In this document: one piece after another, positions 44,233 to 54,963 of the stretch
Layout of the letters: each line of letters starts with the position of its first letter
Numbering within the stretch: the stretch's first letter is position 1
Assembly (NCBI GenBank): GCA_034770075.1
Contig: JAVJAP010000352.1
Span: 372,001 to 436,000 of the forward strand
Direction of reading: 5' to 3'
Length of the DNA stretch: 64,000 nt
Source of the DNA: Aralia elata
Lineage: Eukaryota; Streptophyta; Magnoliopsida; Apiales; Araliaceae
Notes under the pieces: generated by a model
Databases searched by the model: none
Told to the model about the DNA's origin: nothing
What the model saw: the letters and a program-made list of their open reading frames with translations, nothing else
Made by a program: the position numbers and the translations under genes

Positions 44233-45158
44233 CAACAAACCCTGGGAAGGGCTGAGATCCACGCGAACCACAACAAGATGGTGAGCACCCCTGGGAAGGG
44301 CTGATATCCACAAAAAGAAAAAAGACAAAAAACAACAAACCCTGGGAAGGGCTGAGATCCACGCGAACCACAACAAGATGGTGAGCACCCCTGGGAAGGG
44401 CTGATATCCACAAAAAGAAAAAGACAAAAAACAACAAACCCTGGGAAGGGCTGAAATCCACGCGAACCACAACAAGATGGTGAGCACCCCTGGGAAGGGC
44501 TGATATCCACAAAAAGAAAAAAGACAAAAAACAACAAACCCTGGGAAGGGCTGAGATCCACGCGAACCACAACAAGATGGTGAGCACCCCTGGGAATGGC
44601 TGATATCCACAAAAAGAAAAAAGACAAAAAACAACAAACCCTGGGAAGGGCTGAGATCCACGCGAACCACAACAATATGGTGAGCACCCCTGGGAAGGGC
44701 TGATATCCACAAAAAGAAAAAAGACAAAAAACAACAAACCCTGGGAAGGGCTGAGATCCACGCGAACCACAACAAGATGGTGAGCACCCCTGGGAAGGGC
44801 TGATATCCACAAAAAGAAAAAAGACAAAACAACAAACCCTGGGAAGGGCTGAGATCCACGCGAACCACAACAAGATGGTGAGCACCCCTGGGAAGGGCTG
44901 ATATCCACAAAAAGAAAAAAAGACAAAAAACAACAAACCCTAGGAAGGGCTGAGATCCACGCGAACAACAACAAGATGGTGAGCACCCCTGGGAAGGGCT
45001 AATATCCACAAAAAGAAAAAAGACAAAAAACAACAAACCCTGGGAAGGGCTGAGATCCACGCGAACCACAACAAGATGGTGAGCACCCCTGGGAAGGGCT
45101 GATATCCAGAAAAAGAAAAAGACAAAAAACAACAAACCCTGGAAAGGGCTGAGATCCA
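44233..45158. repeat. Tandem array 1: about nine units of 100 bp
   Basis: CCTGGGAAGGGCTGAGATCC recurs at 44241, 44341, 44440, 44540, 44640 and on to 45140. Each unit also carries a second half-copy (CCCCTGGGAAGGGCTGATAT) and an A-rich spacer. Units are nearly identical. All three minus-strand frames stay open because the unit lacks stops and is not a multiple of three. The long minus frames (up to 377 codons) are therefore not genes. Confidence 0.95.
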
Positions 45159-46247
45159 AGATAACCAACCGGCGACGATAACCGGGGGTTACGAGATGGG
45201 TGTCCGGCGACGAAAACCGGCCCCGACAAGACAATCGACCGGCGACGATAACCGGCGATTACGAGATGGATGTCCGGCGACGAAAACCGGCTCCGACAAG
45301 ATAACCAATCGGCGACGATAACCGGGGGTTACGAGATGGGTGTCCGGCGACGAAAACCGGCCCCGACAAGACAATCGACCGGCGACGATAACCAGCGATT
45401 ACGAGATGGATGTCCGGGGACGAAAACCGGCTCCGACAAGACAACCAACCGGCGACGATACCCGGGGGTTACGAGATGGGTGACCGGCGACGATACCCGG
45501 CCTCGACGAGACAATCGACCGGCGACGATAACCGGCGATTACGAGATGGATGTCCGGCGACGAAAACCGGCTCCGGCAAGATAACCAACCGGCGACGATA
45601 ACCGGGGGTTACGAGATGGGTGTCCGGCGACGAAAACCGGCCCCGACGAGACAATCGACCGGCGACGATAACCGGCGATCAACGAGATGGATGTCCGGCG
45701 ACGAAAACCGGCTCCGGCAAGACAATCGACCGGCGACGATAACCGGGGGTTACGAGATGGGTGACCGGCGACGATACCCGGCCCCGACAAAACAATCGAC
45801 CGGCGACGATAACCGGCGATTACGAGATGGATGTCCGGCGACGAAAACCGGCTCCGACAAGATAACCAACCGGCGACGATAACCGGGGGTTACGAGATGG
45901 GTGACCGGCGACGATACCCGGCCCCGACAAGATGATCGACCGGCGACTATAACCGGCGATTACGAGATGGGTGACCGGCGACGAAACCCGGCCCCGACGA
46001 GACGATCGACCGGCGACGATAACCGGCGATTACGAGATGGGTGACCGGCGACGAAACCCGGCCCCGACGAGACGATCGACCGGCGATGATAACCGGCGAC
46101 TACGAGATGGGTGACCGGCGACGAAACCCGGCCCCGACGAGATGGTCGACCGGCGACGATAACCGGCGATTACGAGATGGGTGACCGGCGACGAAACCCG
46201 GCCCCGACCAGACGATCGACCGGCGACGATAACCGGCGATCAATGAA
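45159..46247. repeat. Tandem array 2: about fifteen units of 70 bp
   Basis: ACGAGATGGGTGTCCGGCGA and its variant ATGGATGTCC recur every 70 bp (45189, 45259, 45329 and so on), with CCGGCGACGATAACCGG between. Units alternate in type, giving a 140-bp higher-order period in the first two thirds. The array is rich in CG and CCGG. It passes directly into array 1 sequence at both ends. Confidence 0.95.
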
Positions 46248-46863
46248 CCCCTGGGAAGGGCTGGTATCCAAACAATCAACGACCCCTGGGAAGGGCTGAG
46301 ATCCAAGCAAACCCCAACAAACGGTGACACCTGTGGAACCGTATCAAAAGACTGTACAGGGGTCATTTTTTCATCAAATTTACATTTTAATGTTGTGTCA
46401 CATACATTGAATATATGATAATTCTGTACGTGATCCATGCAGGTTAGGTGTCAAGGTCCTAGCCTATCAGAGTCAAAAGCGATGGTTGCCAAGAACGATG
46501 TACGAGGACGAACTCCAAGGATGCCCTTCAAAGCTAGTCAGGAGAATAACTTCCTTTGATGACAATGGGATGGAATAAGGTGATTACGAGAGGGGTGACC
46601 CGATACGAGACCCGGCACTCACAGAACAATCGACCGGATACGAGACCCGGCGATTACGAGACGAGCGACAGGTTAGGGATTGATGCATTGACACCTTTAC
46701 GAATGTGTTGCATGCCTTACATCTTGTGTTATACCATAAACTACATGTGTTGCATCGTGTGTGTATTATCATATCTGTGCAGTGTCATTCAGACATCGGG
46801 TGTCTGTTTCTTTATCCTGTTCATTTCATTTAACATTTCATAAACATGATAAAGAGGGGCAGC
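46248..46863 (+). other. Array remnants and polypurine tract
   Basis: Two array-1 half units reappear at 46248-46310, and decayed array-2 units at 46576-46680 (GATACGAGACCCGGC). The stretch ends AAAGAGGGGCAGC directly before the LTR, the plus-strand primer. Confidence 0.8.
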
Positions 46864-48884
46864 TGTAGACACCCAAATTTTGCACTTCGTATGCTAACCT
46901 TGACAGGAGGGCAAAATCGTCAATTGAACCCGCCTGCGGGAGCAAAAGAATCGGCATAAGTGCGAAGACTGGACGCCGCCGCGACAAATTGCAGTCAAAA
47001 TCAACGTGACGATAAAGCCATCTGAAATGAGCATTTCCGAATAATGTGTCACGTCCCGCAGTAATTATCGGACTGCAAAATACAGGCATTTCGGATAAAA
47101 CTGACAGCGCGACGCAAGAATCGAGGTGCGGTGCGGGAACCGAGAAGAATTAAATAATCAAAGTGGCTGGCGTGCTGGGTGGAGGGCAGGCGGCCAGCCA
47201 GCCGCAGATTGATCTGCGGCCAACCGCAGATCAATCTGCGGCTGGCTCTGGCCAGCCTATAACAACTCATTTTAGCATACAGGGAGCGGGAGAGAGGAGG
47301 AGAGAGCAGTTTTTGGAGAAGAAGAGGAGAGCAGCAGCAGCAGCTCGGAAAGAAGGAGAAAACAGCAAGAAAAATAGAGAGAAAAGAGAGAAAAGAAGTG
47401 AGAAATTGTACCCATTTTGTGAGATTACATCTCATATTTTCTACTCTATTCAATACACAAATTCATACATATTGTGGGGATTATTTGCAAGGTGAAAAAT
47501 CCTTTGTTTTAGCATTTTGTTTTACCATTTTTTGTTAGGCTTTTGTCATCCAAATTATATTAAATGTAGTTTCCTTATGTATTATTGTGGATCTATGGAT
47601 TGAGGGCTATTAGTGAGGGTTCCCAAATGGAACGAAATTCCTCCTAATGGCCCGATGATATCCATTTGGTGAATTTTACCTCGTTGTAATGATGTATTAT
47701 GCATAGTTTATTTAGATTGTTATTTTTTGGATCTTGTGGGTGTGTAGCGATTTTGGATGTGAGCCTAGGAAAGCGACCCCGTGGTCCAAATCCGATGATG
47801 GACATCTTTTGATATATGTAATAAATTCGATGTACCTTTCATTGTAAATATGTAATCGTCGGGCCTTAAAACGACGCCAAGGCGAGAATCGTGTTTAAGG
47901 CCCCGAAATAGTGAAACTTGTGATTGTAGGCGTTTGGGGTTATTTTGATGGCTCACATGCCCATGAATAGCCCCGACGCGTGTTTATGCTCGATTTGATT
48001 TATGAGATGAAATTGATTTCAAAGCTAAACGATAAGATTTTCATAAAATCAATCAAACTAGGTTTATTAGAGTCACGAGGCTAAAATTTGGGAATGCTAA
48101 TGAATGTCGATTCCTATTTAACGGGAAGGCTAAAGAAAAATCGCTTTCAAACATCACCCAAAATGGTTTTATAAAATAAGTAATGTTTTATTAAACCGTT
48201 GTGCATAGGGTTAAAGAGATTCTAGAAATTGCCCATCATTTGAGTTACGAAAGCTACGTATAGATCTCGATTCCTATTTTGACGAAGGTTTAAAACTCTC
48301 GATTTGCCAAAACAACACCTAAAGAAAAATCTCATAGCTTTTGACAATTAAAATCAAACCTTCCTAATAAAGAATAAAGCTTTCCCGTAGAAGCCGAAGG
48401 ACATTCCAAAGCACTCTCAAATTAAAGCACGACTTTCCTAAAAAATCCAAATAATTCTTTCATTCAAACTCACCACGACATTCACATAAGCACACACACA
48501 CACGCGCGCGCACACACACACATTTCATGAATTAAAGGATAGGAAAGCATCAAGATTGCGGTAACCGTGTTTCACGGAAGTCGAGGGGTGCCTAACACCT
48601 TCCCCTCACTTAAGCAAGCCCCCGATCTCTATGAATCTCGATTCGGAGACCAATTAATTCGGAGTCACATATGAGCCAGCGATTTATAAAAAACAAAAAC
48701 TCGGATGAGTTGGTACATCCATTTCAAATATACCAACTGGCGACTCTGGTCAATTGGCTCATCATAAAAGAACGATCTTTCAAAACCCCGTCGACATCAT
48801 TGCCGACCTTTTCCAAAAATCTTCTAAACCAAAAGGCTAAAATAGGAAAAAGACCAGAAGAGACGAGAAAACCCGGCGTCGACA
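46864..48884 (+). repeat. 3' LTR of the Tat-like element (carries the long hairpin)
   Basis: TGTAGACACC to GGCGTCGACA, followed by ATTGT. It is 66 bp longer than the 5' LTR, almost entirely because of the inverted repeat at 47192-47253. Confidence 0.93.
47192..47253. repeat. 62-bp inverted repeat just upstream of the LTR TATA-like box
   Basis: Two arms of about 28 bp (GGCCAGCCAGCCGCAGATTG and its complement, with a 2-base insertion on one side) face each other around CCAA. Each arm itself contains GCCGCAGATTGATCTGCGGC, a smaller hairpin. CTATAAC follows four bases later. The segment is absent from the 5' LTR. Confidence 0.92.
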
Positions 48885-50299
48885 ATTGTAACGGCTAATA
48901 ATTTTAAACCTTGTTACCAAATTATTTTGATATGTGAAATTTATTTTATTTAATTTTATGGGCTTAATTGGATCTATGTAGGTATTATTTAATTATATAG
49001 CTATATGGTCCAATAATTTCCTTTGCATTAAAGGGATTCACTAATAGTTTGAATAAATTAGTGATTTAATCCTAAGAGTTGGTTGGCAAGAAAATGGGGA
49101 AAAATCTAAATAAATAATTTCATTTTATCATTATCGTATTAAATAATTCGAATGAGGAATTATTGTTAAAATAAATATTTTAAATAATTAATTAATTGAA
49201 TTAGTTATTTAAATTAAATACTAGCAAGCATAGTGTAATTAATTTTAATTGGGTTATCTCTTTTTTTTTCCAGCTGACCCAATATCAATTGAGTTGAACC
49301 CAAATTCCATTCCATTTCCTATTGGGCCATTTGTATTGGGTGTGATTGTGTTTGGGTTGTGCTGTTCCCTGATATTGTATTGTATTTTTTTTTGGGAACT
49401 CTGGTATGGATGAACCTTAAGGTTCTGGCAGCTTAGTTTTGTACCGTGTATGGGCCAGTGTCAAGTTTAGGATGCCCAACAGATGCTTGATATAATGCCT
49501 GAACCAAACTTTTGTTTCATTTGGTATTATCTGTACTGCCCATAACATTGTTGATATAAAAATCGATTTTGGCCATTCACAGAAAATTGCAACCAGTGTT
49601 GTCATTATTTTTTCTTACTGTGTTGAACAATGCTCTAGTTGCTTGAAAAATGATTACAGGAAATTGTTCTATCGTGGGATAATGTGGCTGCTGAATTGTG
49701 GCATGCCTATAAAGGAATAAAACAGGATTATTACCCTTAATAATCTTATGCAACAATTGAACTATTTTCGGATTGGGTTGCTTAATTCATTAGCTTGTTA
49801 AAATGAGGTAACTAGCAAATAAAGTCTAATTGTTTAACTATTATCTGGTGATAAATTAAGTGTAATACTATGGAACTAATTATTAGTTATAAACAATACA
49901 CTAATAAAATAATTATTACTTAATTATTATTTAATTAATATTAAATAATAATTAAGTAAAGTTAATAAATTAATTATTTATTATTTGATATCTAATAGTA
50001 AATAAAGATAATAAATGTATAATGATTATTAAATAATAATTAAGTATGAGTAAAGTTAATAAATTAATTATTTAATTAATGTTGAATAAGGAATAAGGGG
50101 AAATAATTACTTAATTACTCTTAAAGGTGAATAGTAATTAAGTGTAAATAAAATTAAATAAGTGATCAATTATTATTTAGTTGTTATTAAACCATAATGC
50201 ACTAATAAATTATTAATTATTTTATAAATAATAACTAAGGATTACTATCCAATAATTAAAGACAAGCAAGGTTACCAATATGAATGTTCTAATAATAAG
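48885..50299 (+). repeat. ATTGT duplication and Tekay-like LTR, segment 2
   Basis: 48885-48889 is the right ATTGT copy. The remainder is very AT-rich (TAATTATTTAATTA runs) with no gene. It continues the LTR cut at 38030, as required by the duplication. Confidence 0.7.
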
Positions 50300-52800
50300 T
50301 TTTTTTTTTGCTAAATGTGTTTGTGGATTGTATAAAAAGAGATCATACAAAAGCAAAGGGGCATATCCCAGACTATAGCAATTTCCTCTAGTGACAACCC
50401 AAAAGAGGAAAGAGCTATAGAAACAGTAATGGAACCATTACAGAGAATTAATTACACAAGCCAATTACAGTAAAATTGGCTAAAGTGAGTGGCTTTAATG
50501 AATGAATTACATCTAGAGAGCCTTGACTTGATAATATTTATGACATCTAAAACAAGTCTACTCGAAGGAGCAAGTGTATCCTTGTGAATCTTGGAGTTTC
50601 GGGCCTCCCAAACCTTGTAGAAGGAAACCGCGATAGAGAGACTTAGGATCTGCTTGGAGAGTTTTCTACCTTGGAAGGAAATTGCATATTCAGTGAGCCC
50701 AGCCCAGTCCAAAGGAGCAGTCCAGTTACCCATTCGCAATGCAGCAGTTAAAACTGTCGAGGAATAGTCGCATAAGAAGAAGAGGTGGTCGAAGGTTTCA
50801 GGACATTGTTGGCATAGTGGACATTGTATGACCCTTCCAGTATAGTGTTTGGTGATATCATTAGTTTGTAGCTTCCGCAGAAAACCCAGCCATAATATGA
50901 AAGAGTAACGTGGCACAAACAAGCTGTTCCAAGGGACATCATGCCATGTAACCAATGGCTGCCTGTGTCTAATACATTCCCAGATATGCCGGGCTTTCAA
51001 GGAGTTAATATCCATTGAATCCCACATGATACAGTCGTTCGTATTAGGAGGAATAGCCAAGGACTCGATCATATTGCGGAAAAGAATGACTTCATGGTGG
51101 TTACTCTGGGGAAGGGACCAAGAAGAGTTAAGCAGAATATCACAAACCTTTGTCGAGGTACTGAGGCCAGAATTGGATAGAAGCGCAGAATTGGGGTTGA
51201 TCAGGTTGCCATTAAACCAAGGATCGTACCATAAACTTATCTGATCACCACGGCCCACTTTGTAATTAACATACTGCCTAGCGACAGGACGTAGTTTAAG
51301 GATTTGCTTCCAAATCCATGAGCAATCCTTAGGTATTGGGAGGTGCCAAATGGAATGCCCTTTAATTAAGGTATTTTTTACCCAACAAACCCAGCTGGAA
51401 GTAGAATTGAATTGAAGGATACGGGTTAAATGGAACAAGATGAGGGATTTATTCCAGTCCAACATGTTCTTGACACCAAGCCCACCCTCTGAAGTGGGAA
51501 GCGAAATTGAATTCCATGCAACTCTAGCCCCATATTTAGCAAGCGAAGATCCTTTCCATAAGAAACGACAGAGAATAGATTGAATGGATCTAGTTACCGC
51601 TTTAGGAAGGATAAAATGATTGCTCCAGAAGGACTGGATGGAGAAGAGGACTGATTTAATAAGTTGCAACCTCCCAGCATAAGACAAGGCAGAGGAGGTC
51701 CAGGAGGAGACCCGTTGTGTTATCCTATGGATAAGAGGGACACAATCCTGAAAAGAGAGCTTGGAGGAGATAAGGGGAACCCCCAAAAACTTTGTGGGAG
51801 TCCTGCCAACTGAGAACCCAAGAAGCAAAAGGATGCTTTGTGTAGTAGCCGAGTCAGTGTTTGCCAAGAAACATTGGCTTTTCTGGACATTCGGGATGAG
51901 GCCGGAGTAGAGGGAGAATGAGCTGATGCAAGAGTGTATGATGGTAACAGTAGGAATACTTGCATGACAAAAGATCAAAATGTCATCAGCAAAAAAGAGG
52001 TGGGTGACCCTAGCTTCTTTAGTGCGCCAGTGAAATCTGAACTCCTGTTTGTTAGATCCCTCATTAAGCTTGAGAGTGAGCATTTCCATGACAAGTACGA
52101 AGAGATACGGGGAAAGGGGATCACCCTGCCTAAGACCTCTGGAGCTTGCAAAGTACCCAGCCAAGGAACCATTAACTTTGATGGAAAACATGGCGGAGGA
52201 TACACAGGCTTTAATCCAGCAAATGAAACCATGAGGGAACTTGAAGTTGCTGAGAATATCAAAAAGAAACTCCCAACGGACAGTGTCAAAAGCTTTCCTG
52301 ATGTCAATTTTGAGAGCACACCTGGACGGGCCTGAAGCACGATGATAATTTCTGAAGAGTTCTTGAGCAAGGAAAACATTATCACTGATGTTCCTGCCCT
52401 TGATAAACGCAGACTGAGATTTATCAATAATGGAGGGCAAAACCTCTTTGAGTCTATTAGCTATAAGCTTTGCAATACATTTGTAAATGGTGTTGCAGCA
52501 AGCAATTGGGCGAAAGTCAGCCATGGATGAAGGATTATCACCTTTAGGGACAAGGGCAACGACTGTGGAATTGAAACCCCTAGGCATTCTGCAGGTAGAG
52601 AAGAAGAACTTAACAGCTCTAGTAAAATCCTCACCCACCATATCCCAACAATGGACGAAAAAATTTACATTGAAGCCATCTGGCCCTGGACTCTTGTTTC
52701 TCTTCATTGAGTTGAGGACTTTAAATATTTCATCATCAGTAATAGGAGATGAAAGATAAGCAGCTTGGTCAGGAGTGACACTCTTTTGAATGAGGGTAAT
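50300..52800 (-). mobile_element. 5'-truncated L1-type LINE
   Basis: In minus sense it starts inside the reverse-transcriptase ORF at 52800 and ends with a short 3' untranslated region and ten A (T at 50300-50309). The endonuclease and ORF1 are missing, as is usual for target-primed insertion that stops early. I could not see a convincing target duplication. Confidence 0.88.
50452..52800 (-). CDS. LINE reverse transcriptase, N-terminally truncated, frame open
   Basis: The frame is open for about 782 codons from 52800 to the stop at 50452, with the first internal Met at 52705. No true start exists because the ORF is cut. Landmarks: NKSPGPDGFNVNFF, LVPKGDNPSSMADFRPIACC, ANRLKEVLPSIIDKSQSAF, CALKIDIRKAFDTVRW and the loop RGLRQGDPLSPYLFVLVME. 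The active site FADD (HLFFADDILIF) is intact. The thumb follows with KFLGVPLIS and AGRLQLIKSVL. A C-terminal zinc-binding RT-associated domain has W...F.PRYSFILWL, CPLCQQCPETFDHLFFLC. No stop or frameshift breaks these 782 codons, so the insertion is fairly young. The partial protein lacks the endonuclease needed to move. Confidence 0.93.
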   Translation of the reverse strand: MTLIQKSVTPDQAAYLSSPITDDEIFKVLNSMKRNKSPGPDGFNVNFFVHCWDMVGEDFTRAVKFFFSTCRMPRGFNSTVVALVPKGDNPSSMADFRPIACCNTIYKCIAKLIANRLKEVLPSIIDKSQSAFIKGRNISDNVFLAQELFRNYHRASGPSRCALKIDIRKAFDTVRWEFLFDILSNFKFPHGFICWIKACVSSAMFSIKVNGSLAGYFASSRGLRQGDPLSPYLFVLVMEMLTLKLNEGSNKQEFRFHWRTKEARVTHLFFADDILIFCHASIPTVTIIHSCISSFSLYSGLIPNVQKSQCFLANTDSATTQSILLLLGFSVGRTPTKFLGVPLISSKLSFQDCVPLIHRITQRVSSWTSSALSYAGRLQLIKSVLFSIQSFWSNHFILPKAVTRSIQSILCRFLWKGSSLAKYGARVAWNSISLPTSEGGLGVKNMLDWNKSLILFHLTRILQFNSTSSWVCWVKNTLIKGHSIWHLPIPKDCSWIWKQILKLRPVARQYVNYKVGRGDQISLWYDPWFNGNLINPNSALLSNSGLSTSTKVCDILLNSSWSLPQSNHHEVILFRNMIESLAIPPNTNDCIMWDSMDINSLKARHIWECIRHRQPLVTWHDVPWNSLFVPRYSFILWLGFLRKLQTNDITKHYTGRVIQCPLCQQCPETFDHLFFLCDYSSTVLTAALRMGNWTAPLDWAGLTEYAISFQGRKLSKQILSLSIAVSFYKVWEARNSKIHKDTLAPSSRLVLDVINIIKSRLSRCNSFIKATHFSQFYCNWLV

Positions 52801-53660
52801 GTAAATGAATTAAACAGTTATAAGTGACTGTTAGAGAGTGTTATCACTTCAGAGAAATATTGTTAGTAAATAATTTCTCGGTCTACAGATTAATTAAGTA
52901 TCTCATGGTATTGAGGATGGTCTATTGACTTATATGCTATGTGAATTGTTTATCTGCTAAATAAATAGCATAAGAGGGTGTACCGATATATGACTATGCT
53001 ATGTTAATTGATGAATCGACTTTATCAAATGATAGGTCGTTCAAGGCCAATTAGTTAAAGCTAAAATTTGTTGTAGCTGAACAAACAGGCAAGTTCCCTA
53101 ACTCAAACTCGAGTTATTATTTTTCAAGCATATTGGTGGATAATTATTGTTGATTATTCCACATCTATGATTTATTATTGAATGTTCACATTTATTGCAA
53201 GTTTCCTTTAACCCTACTCAATTATTTTCGAGCAGGCTACTATTGTATGGTAGCATGAAATTTTATTTCCAAGAATGCTTAAGTGGTTTAATCAATTTGC
53301 AATTAATCCACATCGATACTATTGACATTCGCACTCGGCGCATTTGAATTCGCACAGTCTTGGATTCGTACATTATTAAAGTTCTGTAATTCACGAACTA
53401 TTTAAAATTGCGTCTGGACCCTTGTTCGGTCAGACAAGTATATGAGAATTTATAAAAGCTATCCGAACCAATCACTGGTATGGATTCTTAGACTGAAATG
53501 AACATCCCTTTTTATTATAGGGGAGTACCCAAGTATCTAATATAAGGTACAAACAACAGAGTTAAATGTTATGCATATACATAGTGTACGCGAGGCTGAT
53601 CCCCTCAAGTACTTATTCTGTAGCCAGTAACCAAAGGGTCAACCAGTTATTGTTCAGAGT
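52801..53660 (+). repeat. Tekay-like LTR, segment 3, with AGAGT duplication
   Basis: There is no gene. AACAAACAGGCAAGTTCC near 53082 parallels CTACAAACCAGGCAAGTC near 63103 in the other Tekay-like LTR. The last five bases (53656-53660, AGAGT) are the left target duplication of the next element. Confidence 0.7.
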
Positions 53661-54884
53661 TGATAGACTCCACGGCACGCTTGCGTGAGGTGGTCGTCGC
53701 CCGGATCGTTTCTAGCAAAGTTGAACGGTGGATAGCTTGCAACACCTTAACCCCTCGCCTATATGTAGACGGTAATCTTGGTACAATTGCTCGCCTTGGA
53801 GATCTGCGTTGAATGGAACACCAACGACACATTGACCCAATGTCTATAAAGAGACAAGAACCAAAAGTACAATCGACGCTTGATGTATGATAGAATGACG
53901 CCACAAACAACTATGAATTGTTGTATGATAAGTCGATAATTGAATCTCAAGAAAACTAAGAAATTAATCTAGGAATTCTCAAAGAACCAAAAGATGAGAA
54001 GAATCTCACAATAATTTCATTAATCAAAAGTGTAGTCTTCTTTGTACATAACTCATGTATTCTATTTATACTAATAACATGAAACCCTAATCCTATAAGG
54101 AAATAAGAATTTGAATTAGAAAAGAAATCTTAACTAGAAAACAATATGGAAATCAAATCTTATCTAATAAATATCCTAGTTACAAAATAATAGGAAAAGA
54201 TTCCCAAAAGATTGCATTAAATCTGATAAAACGCGTCCTCGGGATCCGTGTCTGGGCTTGGACGCCGGGGCTTTCAACTTGTACTAGTTTTGGACGCCGG
54301 GGCTTTCAAAGCCAGAAAACTTTCAGCATTCCAAAGTCGGGGCTTTCATTTCCAAGGCATTCTGGACGCCGGGGCTTTGAGTCCCATCTTTGAAAACATC
54401 CACGATTCGCACCAAAATTCTGCTGCGACGTCCTTTGGAAAAATGACCATAACTTTTGATTCAGAAAGAGTTACGGGACCTGCCACCTATCAAATCGAAG
54501 ATCTCGAAGAGATCTACAACTTTAATGCTTTGAGTTTTGCGAAATTCCAACTGGATCAAGGTAAAAATTAAGCCCGAAGTGACTGCTATGTAAATGACAT
54601 CTCCAAACTCTTCAATCTTCATTCCAATCATCCTTGAACCAACTTCCATTGTTCCAAACATTGTTCTATGGCTTGGCTTGCGTTGATTCGGCTTTACTAA
54701 ATAGATAGTATCTAGTAATCCCAAATCATATGATTGACCTTCACTTCGCCGTTCATATGAATTTAGCTCCAATGTACGCATCCTTGAATGGATTTCAAAC
54801 CAATCACTCGCGACTAACTGATGAACCTCTTGAAATCGAGTTGAGTGAATGTTGTTCGATGCGAGCCTGGTCAGGATTGTATCA
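53661..54884 (-). repeat. 3' LTR of the chimeric-ORF element
   Basis: TGATAGACTCCACGG to GGATTGTATCA on the plus strand. It contains a minus-strand TATA box (54061-54070) and four GGACGCCGGGGCTTT-type units (54250-54375) upstream of it. Confidence 0.95.
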
Positions 54885-54963
54885 TTCCCCTCCTCTTGAA
54901 AAGGATTTGTCCTCAAATCTGACATCCCTCCTCTTGAAAAGGATTTACCCACAAATCTGATCC
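54885..54963 (-). other. Polypurine tract, present twice
   Basis: In minus sense AATCCTTTTCAAGAGGAGGG occurs twice about 39 bp apart (54926-54963, then 54885-54925), the second ending directly at the LTR. The same bases encode NPFQEEG, the C-terminal motif of the related gypsy Pol, so priming site and coding sequence overlap. Confidence 0.8.

Larger units (their letters stand above)
38031..48884 (+). mobile_element. Large Tat-like non-autonomous LTR element without pol
   Basis: A 10.85 kb element with LTRs of 1955 and 2021 bp, TG...CA ends (TGTAGACACC to GGCGTCGACA), duplication ATTGT, a primer site after the first LTR and a purine tract before the second. The 6.9 kb interior has no intact gene. 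It holds a decayed integrase remnant, several tandem arrays and low-complexity DNA. LTR identity is high, so it moved recently with enzymes from a relative. The integrase remnant and the tandem repeats near the 3' end point to the Tat/Ogre lineage. Confidence 0.9.

Noticed and set aside
44091..45234. Long minus-strand open frames of 272, 281 and 377 codons
   Set aside because: They lie in the 100-bp tandem array, whose unit has no stop in any minus frame. The frames overlap each other and have no domain.
44233..46247. Regularly spaced repeats resembling a CRISPR array
   Set aside because: Units are contiguous without unique spacers, and the DNA is plant nuclear.
45189..46438. Many overlapping open frames on both strands rich in Arg, Gly and Pro
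   Set aside because: They are by-products of the 70-bp GC-rich array, which lacks stops. The repeated peptides only mirror the DNA repeat.
51934..52530. Plus-strand frames opposite the LINE reverse transcriptase
   Set aside because: Antisense shadows; the minus frame carries all RT motifs.
50271..52825. A target site duplication for the large LINE
   Set aside because: Sequences beside the poly(T) and beside 52800 do not match convincingly by eye.
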